Positions 1 through 11,700 of a stretch of 64,000 bases of DNA are shown in pieces. The notes under the pieces were generated by a model. That model had not been told where the DNA came from and made no database searches. It saw nothing but the letters and a program-made list of their open reading frames with translations. Where the stretch lies: the NCBI GenBank assembly GCA_015227615.1, contig JAALGZ010000063.1, positions 82,178 to 146,177 on the forward strand. Reading direction: 5' to 3'. A program made the position numbers and the translations under genes. Positions within the stretch are counted from its first letter, which is position 1. Each line of letters begins with the position of its first letter. The DNA is from Labyrinthula sp. Ha (lineage: Eukaryota > Sar > Bigyra > Labyrinthulida > Labyrinthulaceae).

Positions 1-2
1 CG

Positions 3-245
3 TATTTGCGTAATTGTACTGCGATTAGAAATAATACTTATCCAAAAAATCATGAGGGAGCTTTACTGGGATTATTTTGGGAAACCAACTTAAAGCCAAG
101 AGAAAGAGCTGGTTTGAAGGAACATTGGAGAGTTGATTATTGAAGGGTCAGGAGTCGAGAACTCATTGGCAGAGACAAAGATAAGGCTATTAGTAAGTTG
201 GAGGCTAGAGATGAAAGTAAAGGAGAGGGCTTAGTACCTCTCTAG
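3..245 (+). pseudogene. Possible C-terminal coding fragment with an in-frame TGA
   Basis: The frame starting at base 3 is open from the window edge to a TGA at 141-143, and the same frame then continues with protein-like composition to a TAG at 243-245. The first part includes the residues NHEGALLGLFW and LKEHWRVDY; the second includes RDKDKAISKLEARD. The first part weakly resembles the beginning of an ELMO domain, but the glycine- and aspartate-rich core expected to follow is absent. I do not recognise the protein. It may end at the TGA, be a decaying copy, or hide an intron that I could not place with valid splice sites. Confidence 0.3.
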
Positions 246-3200
246 GGTTTCTTGTTTTTAATAATTGATTTTCACTAATATAACTTAAAGTTCTGCATCC
301 CTAGGTAGATATTCATTTTGAGAAACTACAAAGTTAATAAGACGCTTTTTATTTCATGGAAATTGCTTAATACTTGAGTCCATGTTTTCAACACACGGAA
401 GGCAGCCTCTCGTGTTGAAACATGAGTTAAAGCTTCAAATTCATTGTAACAACCTTGCCTTGGTTCCCCAGAACTGGAGAAAATAACCCATTCGGTCAAG
501 GTGATAGGCACATACAAGCGTAGCTATCGTAGACCACTAATTTGGCAGTCTCGGCATGAGAAGTTAAAAAATATGTTGTAAGTGGAAGCCAAATTGAGAT
601 GCAAGTACTTGGACACTACATTGAACTACTTTTCTCAATAGTTCTACTTAATAAGCACTCCTCATTAATACCATTTCTTTCAAGTTCGTGTTTCAATATT
701 ACCTTCCTATGTCAGTAAAGTCTTTATAACGCGTCTCCAAGTCATAGGAGGATACTGGGGTTAGTGATCATAACCTGATAAAACTCGAGAATTGTGCTGT
801 ACTAGAGTTTTCAACCAGTTCTACATGGGCTCTTCATTGAATTATCATTGCTGTGATGATTTATCTCTTTGTAGGAGTTTGTTTATTTTCAGAATAAGTT
901 TGAATTAGTTACCCAGTTTCTTTGTACGTATAAAGATTACTCAGGTTCTACACATTATGAACTCATAAAAAAATTGAAACTATAGCCTGTGCCAACATGT
1001 CGAAGAGAACTAACTAATTGTCAACAAGTAAAAGTTACATTGTTTTTAATTATAAGTTTTGTTTTCTTTTATGTGATTAGTAGTTTCTGAGAAGTTTGTT
1101 TTCGCAATTTTTCTGCTACAATCGATAAAGCTCATTTTACATTCTTCCACCTTATTTGCCTGGGACCCTGTGCTCACGAAAGCTTGGATCTACTGGACAA
1201 AAATAAGCGCAACAACAACAACAACATAGAAAATTACAGAAAAACTAGGAAAATGTACATTTAACATAGAAAAGAAATATTTTTTTCATTTTTATAGGAA
1301 GATAATGTGGTCGCATTGTTTTCAATCTATGTTTTTGAGGTAATATAAGCCTGTTAGGTCCTTTATAACATCTGATCGATACGCTGAAGCGATGAAATAA
1401 AGGGTTATTATTAAGAAATTAAAAAGATCTCAACTATGAGACAATCGGTCTAATCCAAATCTATACTAATGTGCCCCAAACCGTAAGTCATTTGAAGTAG
1501 TAGCTAGTATTAATTTCTTCTGTGATCTTAGTACCGAGATACTTAATTAAAGTTTAATCTCCATAAGTGCTGAAAGATACCATTCATCAAAAACTGAAGT
1601 TACCTATGAAAAAATTTCCAGAGCTAATGAAACCTCACATCTTCAATGGCACTCAAATTACATTCGTCTTGTCATCATTTTCCAAGAACCCTATTTTTTA
1701 TTTTACTTTTGTTGCCGTTCAGTTGAGTGTCTCTGTGAATTATATTTCTTTTTTGTATAGTGCGAGAAATTAAAAAAACTGCTATTTGATGTGTCAATAG
1801 TATTTAAGCATTCTAAAATCAGATATTCTTAGCGAATTGCTTGGATAAAATAAAAATTATCCTAAAACATAAAGTCAACACTAATAGTTGAGACATAGTC
1901 CAAGAACAAAGGTTTATAGTTTGAATACCTAATTATTCATAGGAATTCCGCACTATAAGCAGTGACTGCAGCCTTAGAAGGATAGTTTAGTTTGACATCT
2001 CGGGAAAATCACGAGGCATACCCAATACAATGAAATTAATTATACATATATACCAAGAGTATACCAAAGAGCGACCAATTTAGTCAGGGTAACCTAAATT
2101 GTTTAGTGGGAAGAACTCAAAACTTACATTCCGAGTGTAATTCCTTACTACTGTCTTGTTACAAGTACTACATCATCCTACTAGATGAGGTCGAATATGA
2201 GATGAATTTTTTAAGTAGGCAGTGCAACTTCAGCGATAGCTCTTAACTTTCCTCCTCCATGTGACTTGGCTAATTATAAGCAACGTAAGATAACCATTAA
2301 CGAGCTTCAGTATAGTAGATACATTGTGCATTTAAAATTGACCTTAATAGTAGTTTGCAGTTCAATATATTTTTTCCAAGACAAATTGGTCTTCAATAAA
2401 CTAGCAGTAACCTATAGTTCAGTGTCTCTGCTCTTAAGAATACAAAGAAAGACCAAATCAACCCTCTCTATAATATTCGGTACAATCTCAAGAGAAACGC
2501 GTAGCTAGTCACTATACCTTTAAGGAAACAGTTTGATTCCGGGTTACTCTATATTTTCAATGATTGAGCCAAATAAACATTCTCCCAAGTCAAGGAAATA
2601 TGTCATATGACTTAACAAATGTTGATATGAAAAATAAGTTAGTTGAAGATAAAAATGAGCAGTATATAGGATTCAATTTTACTCCTCCATTATCAATTGT
2701 TTGTTTAAATAGGCTAATAATTTTCTGGATATATTATCTAATTCCATAGCATGACTGTTGGCTAGAGCAGGGAGAAAATAAGTATTTAAGTGGATAGCAA
2801 ATATTACATCGTTGAACTCGACATCAGATATGCTAGATATCCTCATAGATTCGGATTTGGAATTGGTTATATTTCTTTGAGCTGCTATCTCTCTTATAAA
2901 TTACATCACAGGGAAAGGCAAATTAATATACCTTTGTAGAAACCCAATATCTTGTCATACTAAGCAACAAACAATCTCAATTGTATCTATTTCTCTTGAA
3001 ATAAATACCTAAGGAAAAACTACTCTGTATCACACAATACTGAAAACTTATTCAGTAAAGTATTTTCTTCTAGTTTATCTATAATCAAATTAGAAGTTTC
3101 GAAATAATTGTAGAGAGGTAAGATATAGGGAAGAGATATAGCTATGATTTTTGATGAGGTACCCCTCAACACATATAGGGTTGCATGACTTAGTCTACTG

Positions 3201-5180
3201 GCATTGTTCACTATATTTACTATTTGCTGTTGCATCGCCTATTTAACAGACTTTGTATTTTAATGCAACGTTCTTAATACAAATTTATAGTCAGTGCTCT
3301 AAATGCAGGAAATGTGAAGTATGTTGAAACCAATTCAGTCGAAAAACGTTGCCTATAGCACAGAAGCAAGAAGGTTACTCTGTATTAACAAAAATACTTT
3401 AACTCCGTACTGGTATAAACTAAATTGAAAAAATCCTTAGCTACAAGATATTGTGGATTGGTCATATAGTGCCACTATTACACCAAATAGTACAAGGTTT
3501 TATGAAAATGACGAGTTCAGAAAAGTGAGATCTTCATACTTTCGAAAAGTAATAAATTCAAGTTGTTATTCTCTTCAGTTTTATATCTATGAAACGTACT
3601 GATACAAATGTTGGTGAACACCTTAGGAAAACAAAACATGCATTGAAGCCTTAATTTAATTATAACAATTTCTTTCAAGTAAAATTCATTCCAACTAGTT
3701 GTACCTAAACTTATGTTTTAGAGGATGCTGTTAAGAAATAGAAAATAATTGTTCCATTTTGTGCATTCTCTCATACCACTATACCAAACTATTTTATTTT
3801 CATTAGGTGGACAAATATTTTTCGCTAAAGGTTTGTTACTAGTTGCTGGACCTAAGTGTCAGTGTAAGGTATTATTAAATAAAATGAGACTAAAAGGAAC
3901 AGTAACAATTGAACAAGTTGTAATTAGTCTTGTGCGTACATCTGACATACTTGTGTAGTTGCAATTATGGATGCGTTGTTATTTCTTCAAAAGAGAAATT
4001 AGTGCTAGAAAACATACCTGCCACAATCTGGGGAACATTTGAATAGAGTTATGTATTTGGTTCCAGATTTCAGCTCGTTGGTTCGAAGTTGAAGGAAAGG
4101 GGTTAAAACGCAGCGTTCTCAAACAGTCTTTCAAATCTTTTTTTAGGTCAATGAAAAGGGCGATATTAGCGTTTCGGTCATGTAATGACAGCATAAGTGC
4201 TACTAATATGGAGCCTCTGGCACTTGGGGTATACGTTTCTATGGGATATGTTGATATAGAGTAGTAAAAAATGTTTCAGAATTACTTTGATAGCTTATGG
4301 AAAGAACTTAACTTACCCACTTATTCTTTGAGAGTTGTTATAGTTGCAAGTGTTGTATGTTACAAAATGATTATTGCTTCTTTCTGCAATAACCAGGTGA
4401 AGTCCTAGCTAAAGAAACTGTGTGGTCCTATTAAGATTGCGAAAATGATAGCTGGGGGCATGATACCAAATAGATCCATAATTTAGGTTATCCTAGATTT
4501 GATTCTTAAATAAAACTTTTTCTCAATCAGACTACAACAACAACCTCGCACATTTCAAGCATCAATGTTTCCTGTTACGGTTACAATCTGAAAAAATGAA
4601 TCACTCTTAATTTATCCAAATGCTTGAAATTTTGATAATTCTAAAATATTTTTCAAGCAAGCTCTTACCTTTTCCTCAAAACTTAAACTAATATCTCCAT
4701 TTAGTTTCGCAATGGTTGCTTTGAAAGCCACACCAGTCAGTCTCAATGTAACCCAATGTGTTTCTAACAACTTTGTTTATAAATCAAGCATTTAATGAAA
4801 TGATTGAGTCCTCTATACAAATGTTTACTCTTAACCTTAGTTTCTTTCTAGTAATCCTCCTAGAATGATATATCAGTAATGCCTTAGTAATAAAGTGGAT
4901 TCTTCAACTGGGAATATCTTCGCTTTCTCGGTAAGGTTTTGAAAATTTCCTGACTCTCAATCAAATTTCCTACTAGATTTCTCAGTAATAAACATTTACC
5001 GGGAAATTTCTCAGAACTCTATTGAGGTCTCATTGAGAAATCGAGTTGCATTGATAATCTGCATGAATTTCAGGAAATAAGAATCTACCCAAAATTAGCC
5101 CTTCTCGCACAAACCCCTTTTTTTAACAAACCAACGAAAAGATATCAAGACCAACAACAAGAAATCAAAGTTAGTAAGAA
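246..5180. other. Gene-poor AT-rich intergenic region
   Basis: No open frame here has recognisable protein character; the longest are 60-80 codons, mostly with non-ATG starts and low-complexity composition. There is a short AAC microsatellite (five units, about 1211-1225). A small inverted repeat with arms reading ATTTCTCA and TGAGAAAT lies at about 5008-5043, upstream of RACK1. No RNA gene was seen. Confidence 0.5.
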
Positions 5181-6152
5181 ATGTCATATGAAGAAGAAAT
5201 TCGCTTAAGAGGAGTCCTTGAGGGCCACTCTGGCTGGGTAACCGCACTTGCAACAACTCCAGAAAACCCAAACTTACTTCTATCTGCCTCAAGAGACAAG
5301 ACCCTGCTTATCTGGCATCTAAATCCTGGTTCACATGCTCAAGAATCTGCTGGATTTCCTGCTAGAGTATTGAAAGGACACTCTCACTTCGTAGAAGATG
5401 TTGCAATATCATCAGATGGACAGTTTGCGCTTTCTGGGTCCTGGGACGGCACTCTTCGTTTGTGGGATCTTGCAACCGGGGAGACGACCAAGTCATTCGT
5501 CGGACATACAAAAGATGTTTTGTCAGTTGCTTTTTCTTTCAATAACCGACAAATTATTTCTGCATCCAGAGATAAGACTATTAAAGTATGGAATACATTG
5601 GGAGAGTGTAAGTACACGATTAAGGATGATTCTCACACTGAGTGGGTTTCTTGTGTAAGATTTTCACCAAGAGAGAACGATGATCCTCTAATTGTATCCT
5701 GTGGATGGGATAAATTGGTAAAAGTATGGCAGATGTCTACCTGTAAACTTGTGGAAAACCTTGTAGGACACGAAGGATATTTGAACACTGTCACTGTAAG
5801 TCCAGATGGCTCACTTTGTGCTTCTGGTGGAAAAGACGGTATTGCGCAGTTGTGGGATTTACAGGAAGGAAAGAGTTTGTACAGATTAGAAGCTGGAGAT
5901 GTTATTCATTCTCTTGTTTTCAGTCCAAACAGATACTGGTTATGCGCTGCAACTGGAAACGTGATCAAGGTTTGGGATCTAGAGAGTAAGAATGTGCTTT
6001 GCGAGTTAACTTTGATGAGTGAGGAAGAATTGAAGGGAAGAGGAAAGAAGTTTACTCCTCCACACTGTGCATCACTAGCATGGTCTGCTGATGGAACTAC
6101 CTTATTTGCTGGATGTACTGATAACAAGATTAGAGTATATGGAGTTAACTAA
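5181..6152 (+). CDS. RACK1: RACK1-like WD40 scaffold protein, 40S ribosome-associated
   Basis: A 323-residue seven-bladed WD40 propeller, close to the usual length of about 317. Blade-ending motifs are visible in order: LLIWHL, LRLWDL, IKVWNT, VKVWQM, AQLWDL, IKVWDL and IRVYGV, most preceded by GH or SRDK-type turns. The N-terminal [17 protein letters not shown] and the blade with [15 protein letters not shown] are characteristic of RACK1 rather than other WD40 families. In known eukaryotes RACK1 sits on the 40S head near the mRNA exit channel and docks protein kinase C and other signalling proteins. The gene has no intron and starts at the first ATG of the open frame. The epimerase start codon lies 302 bp downstream on the same strand. 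Confidence 0.95.
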   Translation: MSYEEEIRLRGVLEGHSGWVTALATTPENPNLLLSASRDKTLLIWHLNPGSHAQESAGFPARVLKGHSHFVEDVAISSDGQFALSGSWDGTLRLWDLATGETTKSFVGHTKDVLSVAFSFNNRQIISASRDKTIKVWNTLGECKYTIKDDSHTEWVSCVRFSPRENDDPLIVSCGWDKLVKVWQMSTCKLVENLVGHEGYLNTVTVSPDGSLCASGGKDGIAQLWDLQEGKSLYRLEAGDVIHSLVFSPNRYWLCAATGNVIKVWDLESKNVLCELTLMSEEELKGRGKKFTPPHCASLAWSADGTTLFAGCTDNKIRVYGVN

Positions 6153-6454
6153 GCAAAGTGAGTTTAAGGATTTAAGACCACAAAAAGTTTCTTTCATCCA
6201 AAAACTAATTACCCAGCCGCAGAATTAAACCAAACTATATCGAGTTAATTGATTTTCTTCAGTATAAAATACCTCTTTGTCATAGTGTCCGTCTGAAATA
6301 TGCAGGAAGCAAAACCTAAGGCTTTGATGGTTCTCTTATATATATACCTGCACAGTAATGCACCACTAAGAAACAACGAATCGAGAAATACCCAAAATAT
6401 TGCGCGAACAGAATCTGCTTTACGTGAAAGGAAATAGAAACAGAAAGTAACAAC

Positions 6455-7382
6455 ATGAGCAGATACGTATACCATGACTTTACCCAATACCACTTAGCAC
6501 TGTTGTGAAGGGAAAATAGGACCATCTGTTCTGGACTGTGATATGGTACTCTCATATATAAGCTTCTCATTTTAGGCTAAGCTTGCTGATGAGGTAAAAA
6601 AAGTACTTGACGCCGGCGCCGATTATATCCACTTAGATGTTATGGATGGTCACTTTGTACCAAAAATATCGTTTGGGCCTTATGTTATCGAGTGGTATCT
6701 GAAAAATTCATTTTCTCACTGTTTAGCCTTCGCAGACATGTTCCCGACATCCCATTCGACTGTCACATGATGACCTCGAATCCAGAGAACGTAAATTTAA
6801 TTCCTTGAATTAAATCAGTGGGTAAAAGAAGTTGCTAAGGCAAAGGGTGAAAAAGCTGGATTAACAACATATACTTTTCACTTGGAAGCTACAGAGCCCC
6901 GGGGGATAACGCAGCAGGGTAAATTATTGTTGTTCATTTGAAGTTCAGTAATTGATGATATTAAAGCAAATGGATTAAGAGTTGGGTTAAGTATTAGCCC
7001 AGCAACACCTGTTTCTGCATTGCTAAAATATGCAGATCAACTTGATCTCGCGTTAATTATGACTGTTGTTCCTGGAAAAGGTGGTCAAAAATTTATGCAG
7101 GATATGATGGATAAAGTGCGCACAGTTCGTGAACAATATCCAAACTTAGTACTTATTTTTGCTGAGATTATATTCTAGGATATAGAAGTTGATGGAGGTG
7201 TAAAACCTGCTACAATAGAACACGCAGCCAAAGCTGGTGCCAATTTGATAGTTTCTGGTTCTGGAGTATACAAAGCACCAGATATGGCTGAAAGTATATC
7301 TGTTATGAGACGTAGCGTTGAGCTTTTTGGTAATGGCAAATCTGATGAAGAACTCAATCCGATAAATACTGATCAAAAATAG
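6455..7382 (+). CDS. RPE: Ribulose-phosphate 3-epimerase, seven exons with micro-introns
   Basis: Interconverts ribulose 5-phosphate and xylulose 5-phosphate in the pentose phosphate pathway. Spliced exons: 6455-6466, 6498-6545, 6576-6694, 6727-6790, 6819-6918, 6949-7148, 7179-7382; 747 nt, 248 residues. The six introns are 31, 30, 32, 28, 30 and 30 nt, all GT...AG. Family motifs appear in order across the junctions: [53 protein letters not shown] and [11 protein letters not shown]. These include the metal-binding His/Asp residues and the two active-site aspartates. The KIGPS start groups it with the cytosolic eukaryotic enzyme; no transit peptide is seen. Exon 1 is only 12 nt (MSRY) and is the least certain exon, but its phase and its 31-nt intron fit. 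The stop codon is 5 bp from that of the convergent gene. Confidence 0.93.
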
Positions 7383-7387
7383 TAGAC

Positions 7388-8617
7388 TTAAGCAAAATGT
7401 TCTTCGAGATGATTTCTTATTTTCTCTATGTTCTTACTGAAGTTTGAGTAAGATGTTCCTAAAAATTTACCTGCTAAGCTACAAATTAACTGCTCCACAA
7501 CACCAAAAATATCATTTGCTAACTCACCCTCACTTGCAGAGTATTTATGAATCTTTTCAAAAATCTTCCTTAGTTTTGGCGAATCTGAAAAATGTACACT
7601 CTTGAAGGTACTCAAGAATTTCTTAAAGTACCATGAAGGTCGATTAGGCTCTGTTGCTATGTATAAAGGAGTAGATCTTGAAAAATTCAGGGCTAGTATT
7701 CGATTTATAAATACCTCAGGCCGGATGAAACGATCATAATTCCGTAAGTAATCCCCTAACCTGACATGAATCGCATTGATCTCCTGCTTTTCATCTTCTC
7801 CAGTTAAAACGCGAACAGCTTCTTCCGCAAGTTGCTTCAGATTGTCTTTGTAAGTGAAATATTTTTCTATATTTCTGGTTATACTGTGGTTGTACCACTT
7901 ATGGTACATTGAAGAGCCCTTCAGGAACAAGAATTTCGCATCATCACTTCCATGCGAAAATTTTCCAAACGTGTGCAAAACTTGTTTTGTTCCTTTCCAG
8001 CTCATTCTTTCTTTAGGCTTGTAAACTCGTATCAATTTTGAACATTCAACCACTTGAGGCGTTAATTTTGTCTTCCACCATCTTAACTCACTTTCTAACT
8101 TGCTAATCGAAATATTCAACACGTAAATGTTGATCTTCTTGTTGAAATTTCTTAATTTTGAGAGATTGAGGACCTTGTCCACAGAGATTAGATTAGGTTC
8201 TTTACTTAGTCCAAGAGTTAATCTTTGATACTTTGTCCACCAGGTTGTGTGTCTTCCAAGTAGAGGTAAGAGAAGTGAACGCCCGAGATCTGAAGCAATC
8301 TGTATAGCGTAAATCATCTCCTTCTCTTGATTACTAAATCCTCCAGAAGGTGAGTAGAAAAAGAACCTTTCACGAGGAGTCCCCGCAATAAGATTCTCTA
8401 AATTTTTTTCTGTGACCCATTCTTCAACATTATACTTCTTAGAGTAATTTAAAGCGGACCCTTCCCGGTAAAAATGGTTTCTTCCTTCATTCCAATGATT
8501 CTTGGAAATTGATATTTCTTGACCATTTGGAATTTTACTGTCTAGTGTTTTTGTGAGGAGAAACAAGAGCGCAATAGTCACAGCGGTTCGAAGTTTCGCT
8601 AGATTCAAATCTTTCAT
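7388..8617 (-). CDS. O-fucosyltransferase-like type II membrane glycosyltransferase
   Basis: A 409-residue protein with a single hydrophobic anchor near residues 9-22 (TAVTIALLFLL), as expected for a Golgi or ER type II enzyme with a luminal catalytic domain. GDP-fucose O-fucosyltransferase features are visible: a donor-site region GGFSNQEKEMIYAIQIA followed by SLLLPLL, the central HVRLGDY around residue 285 (family H.R.GD), and a C-terminal QLICSLAGKFLGTSYSNFS matching the family D..v...a..f.G...S.fS pattern. Several N-x-S/T sites fit luminal exposure. The acceptor protein cannot be told from sequence, and membership of a related plant-type GT-B subfamily is possible. The gene is intronless, tail-to-tail with the epimerase, and starts 116 bp from the condensin stop. 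Confidence 0.72.
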   Translation of the reverse strand: MKDLNLAKLRTAVTIALLFLLTKTLDSKIPNGQEISISKNHWNEGRNHFYREGSALNYSKKYNVEEWVTEKNLENLIAGTPRERFFFYSPSGGFSNQEKEMIYAIQIASDLGRSLLLPLLGRHTTWWTKYQRLTLGLSKEPNLISVDKVLNLSKLRNFNKKINIYVLNISISKLESELRWWKTKLTPQVVECSKLIRVYKPKERMSWKGTKQVLHTFGKFSHGSDDAKFLFLKGSSMYHKWYNHSITRNIEKYFTYKDNLKQLAEEAVRVLTGEDEKQEINAIHVRLGDYLRNYDRFIRPEVFINRILALNFSRSTPLYIATEPNRPSWYFKKFLSTFKSVHFSDSPKLRKIFEKIHKYSASEGELANDIFGVVEQLICSLAGKFLGTSYSNFSKNIEKIRNHLEEHFA

Positions 8618-8733
8618 TTTAAACCGATAAATCTAATGGTTATTAGCTAAAAAAATGAAGTTCTAAGATTATACTTTTTTCTTTAGAAGATAGTTTAATA
8701 TAAGGTATTAAATTATAGTACAATTTCTATGGT

Positions 8734-11700
8734 TTAACAGTTTGAAAAAGCAAGGCTAAGATTTCTTCTAGTATTTTCTTTTTCTTCTACCTTCATTGAA
8801 TTTTCTTCAGGCGAAGATTTTATCACTGAGACCTCAACTGGTTTCTGCGCATTTAGAGAAGACGATAGTCTTGTACTGCGTGTGGCGCTGCTTCCTCTTA
8901 CACTCCTCATGACACTTGCGAGTTCGGGAGTTTTTCTTAGCGAAGATTTTGTTGCACTTTCCAACCTTTCTAAGCGTTGCTTCGAGAACCTAGATGCAGA
9001 TTGAGGGTCGCGCCTAATAGAGGCAGAAAGCTTATCTCGCTCCCTTCTATTCTTTTTCTGTTGGACTACTTTTTCTCTATCTTTTTCTTCTTCAACATAT
9101 CTCTTAATCTCTTCGAGCATATGGTTTTTATTGAACTCAGGATATGCAATAATGGCTTCTTTCAATACTTCATAACACTCTTTGTACAAGAACACGAGAA
9201 AATTAATTACGTACTTCTGTAAACCTGATCTGCGTTTCTTCAAACCTAGAAAAAGCTTTAACGTAATTGGAATAGTGTGTCTCATCATAAGAATAGAAGC
9301 ATGTTTTGTCCAATAAGCCGCACTGACCTTCGCTTTCAGCTGAGTTTTTGTTTGTGCTACTTGATCTTCTTCCTCATCATCAGGTGTTCCCGATTGCGTT
9401 CCCTTCGCTTGCTTAAATAAATCCACAAATAACTCATTTTCCAACAACTTAAAAAGATCAATGAACAGCTGTTCCAGTCGTGGAGTAAATGGTTGGTATA
9501 CTTTTACTGGAGCCATTACCTTATTTCTTGTTAGATCTTCTGTGAACTCATTTGGAGGCTCATCTACATAAAACTCGAGAACGACGTCTTCGAATAAATT
9601 ACGAAGAATCTGAAACCTGCCTTTAGTGTCACAAGCGTAGAATAGGGTATCATATATATCTAACCTCCTGGATCTGGCATCACTTGTGTCAGCACATATC
9701 TCTCTCTCAATGAAACTTTCTCTAGCCCATACAATCAGGTTTTTCCTATCTTTTTCGGAGGCCCAGAAACTGGTTTCCTCATTGTCTGCACTCTTTATAA
9801 ATTTATTTTTCAAAGTTTGGCCATTTAGCGTAAACAAAATATCTAGAAACTCCTTTGCAATGACATCGACGTCTTTTTTTGCAAACACCCCATACACTGC
9901 TTGCAGAGCTTCTTTCTGAACCGAGTTATTCTTCTTCCACAATTTTTTCTTTATTAATTCCATTTTTCCTGAATGAGGAGTCGATCTTGAAGATGGCTTG
10001 TTTGAAAACGAAACTCGTTTCCGTTTTTCCTTTACACTCGGCGTCATTGCCTCAAATCTGTTTTCCGGGTTCTCCAAAAACTTATAGTAGTCTACTCCAG
10101 GATCCACAAGGTTAACAGCAAAACGTATTAGAACCTTATCATTTATCTTCAAGAAATCTTCCTGTATTAGTCGCCTAAAGGCCCAGAGGGCTGTTCCTCT
10201 TACCATGAAACTTGGATCATTGAGCGCTGTTAAGAAGTCATTCTGAGCATTGGAAACAAGAGTTGTATTTAAGCGACAAAGATCGTACAATATAGGTACC
10301 ATATTGTTGCGAATAATCTCATTTTGGCAATTATTGAGTTCATAAATGAACATCTTTACACAATCCGTAGCCAGTTTATGATCTGTAAGACACAATTTTC
10401 CTGTGGAAACGAAAGCATTTGCCCTGAGAGAAGGTGGAATGAAAGATATGTTCTGTCTCTTTTCGCCTCCCTTGAGATCCAGTGTAGGCGTAGTTGGAGC
10501 AGTCAAGAAACCCATAACCAACGTGATTAAATCTTCACGAATATGAATGGTTCTATCATTAGCACTAGCTATTGGATTATTAAGATCGAAGCCCAAGAGA
10601 CTGATGGCTCCAAAAGCAAAGACATTCCTACAGAGTTTTTGAATCACAAGGTTCTTGTCGAGAGCTTGATTAGTCTCTTGAGTTGCTGCAGGGTTTTCTT
10701 CCTCATCAACATTCTTATATATTTCATCTAGTAACTCTGAAGCCCAACTATGTTTCCCTTTAGATCCAGTTGCAACAATATCCTCTTTTAACCTGAATAG
10801 AGTATCAACTAATTTCTGAAGTACCGTATACCCAACAAAAGAAGAGGAATCATCTAGAATTCTCAGGTTGTTACAAATACTGTCATAAAATTGTCGTATT
10901 AGGGTTTGCCTTTGCAGGTCATCAAGTCTTGGAGAAAGATTTAGAAACAAATCAAGAAGAGTACAGGTAATATCAGCCTTCAGATTTGGTGAGACATCGG
11001 CTAGACAATCATATAGAACGCTGCGAACAAAAACCTTCTCCCAGCTGTTGGCCAAGAAGTCTAGGTCAAAGTTGCTTCTCCATGTCTCGACACATTCCTT
11101 TACATTAATTGGAGTGGTAGGTCTTAAGTCAAAGCTACACACAACACCAAAAAGCTTCCATGAAATTTTAAATATCATTTTAGCATATTTAATCGTCTGA
11201 TCCTCATCATCGTCCAATATGTGAAGCATGCTGTTAAAAAATGAGTTAAAGTTACCCTCATCTAGGAAGTTCTGAAGGGCTTTGAATATACTCATGTGAT
11301 CAGTATGATCTGTAATAACGTAGACTAGTGATACGAAGTGGTCCTTTCCAACCGAACTAAGCATCTTCCAGACAGAAAAACTTCTTATTAGATCAGTTTG
11401 ATCAATGTGATCGGAATTTTTTTGGTAAAATTCGCTTTGAAACTGAAGTATCCCATCAAGAAAGATGTTTTTCAAAGCTTTTCTGGACCTAGTAGCAACT
11501 GATTCTTCCGGATCGTTGAAATGTTGTAGGAGTACACCCAGAGATTTCTTGTGCAAGATATTCAGGTGTCTTTCTTCAACAAGCAGCCTAGACACAGTTT
11601 CGTTTACAGCATTTCTTATGGCGACAGATTCATCACTTCTTCTTTGACAAATAAAATGTAGGATTTGATGCCATTTTTTCCCATCTATGGCGAAGAATGT

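Noticed and set aside
3-143. ELMO domain at the window start
   Set aside because: The few matching positions are not followed by the family's conserved core, and the frame ends in a stop.
4070-4110. T-loop-like GGTTCGAA as part of a tRNA
   Set aside because: No acceptor or anticodon stems can be formed around it. Other GGTTCGAA occurrences (for example 8584, 29510) also fail.
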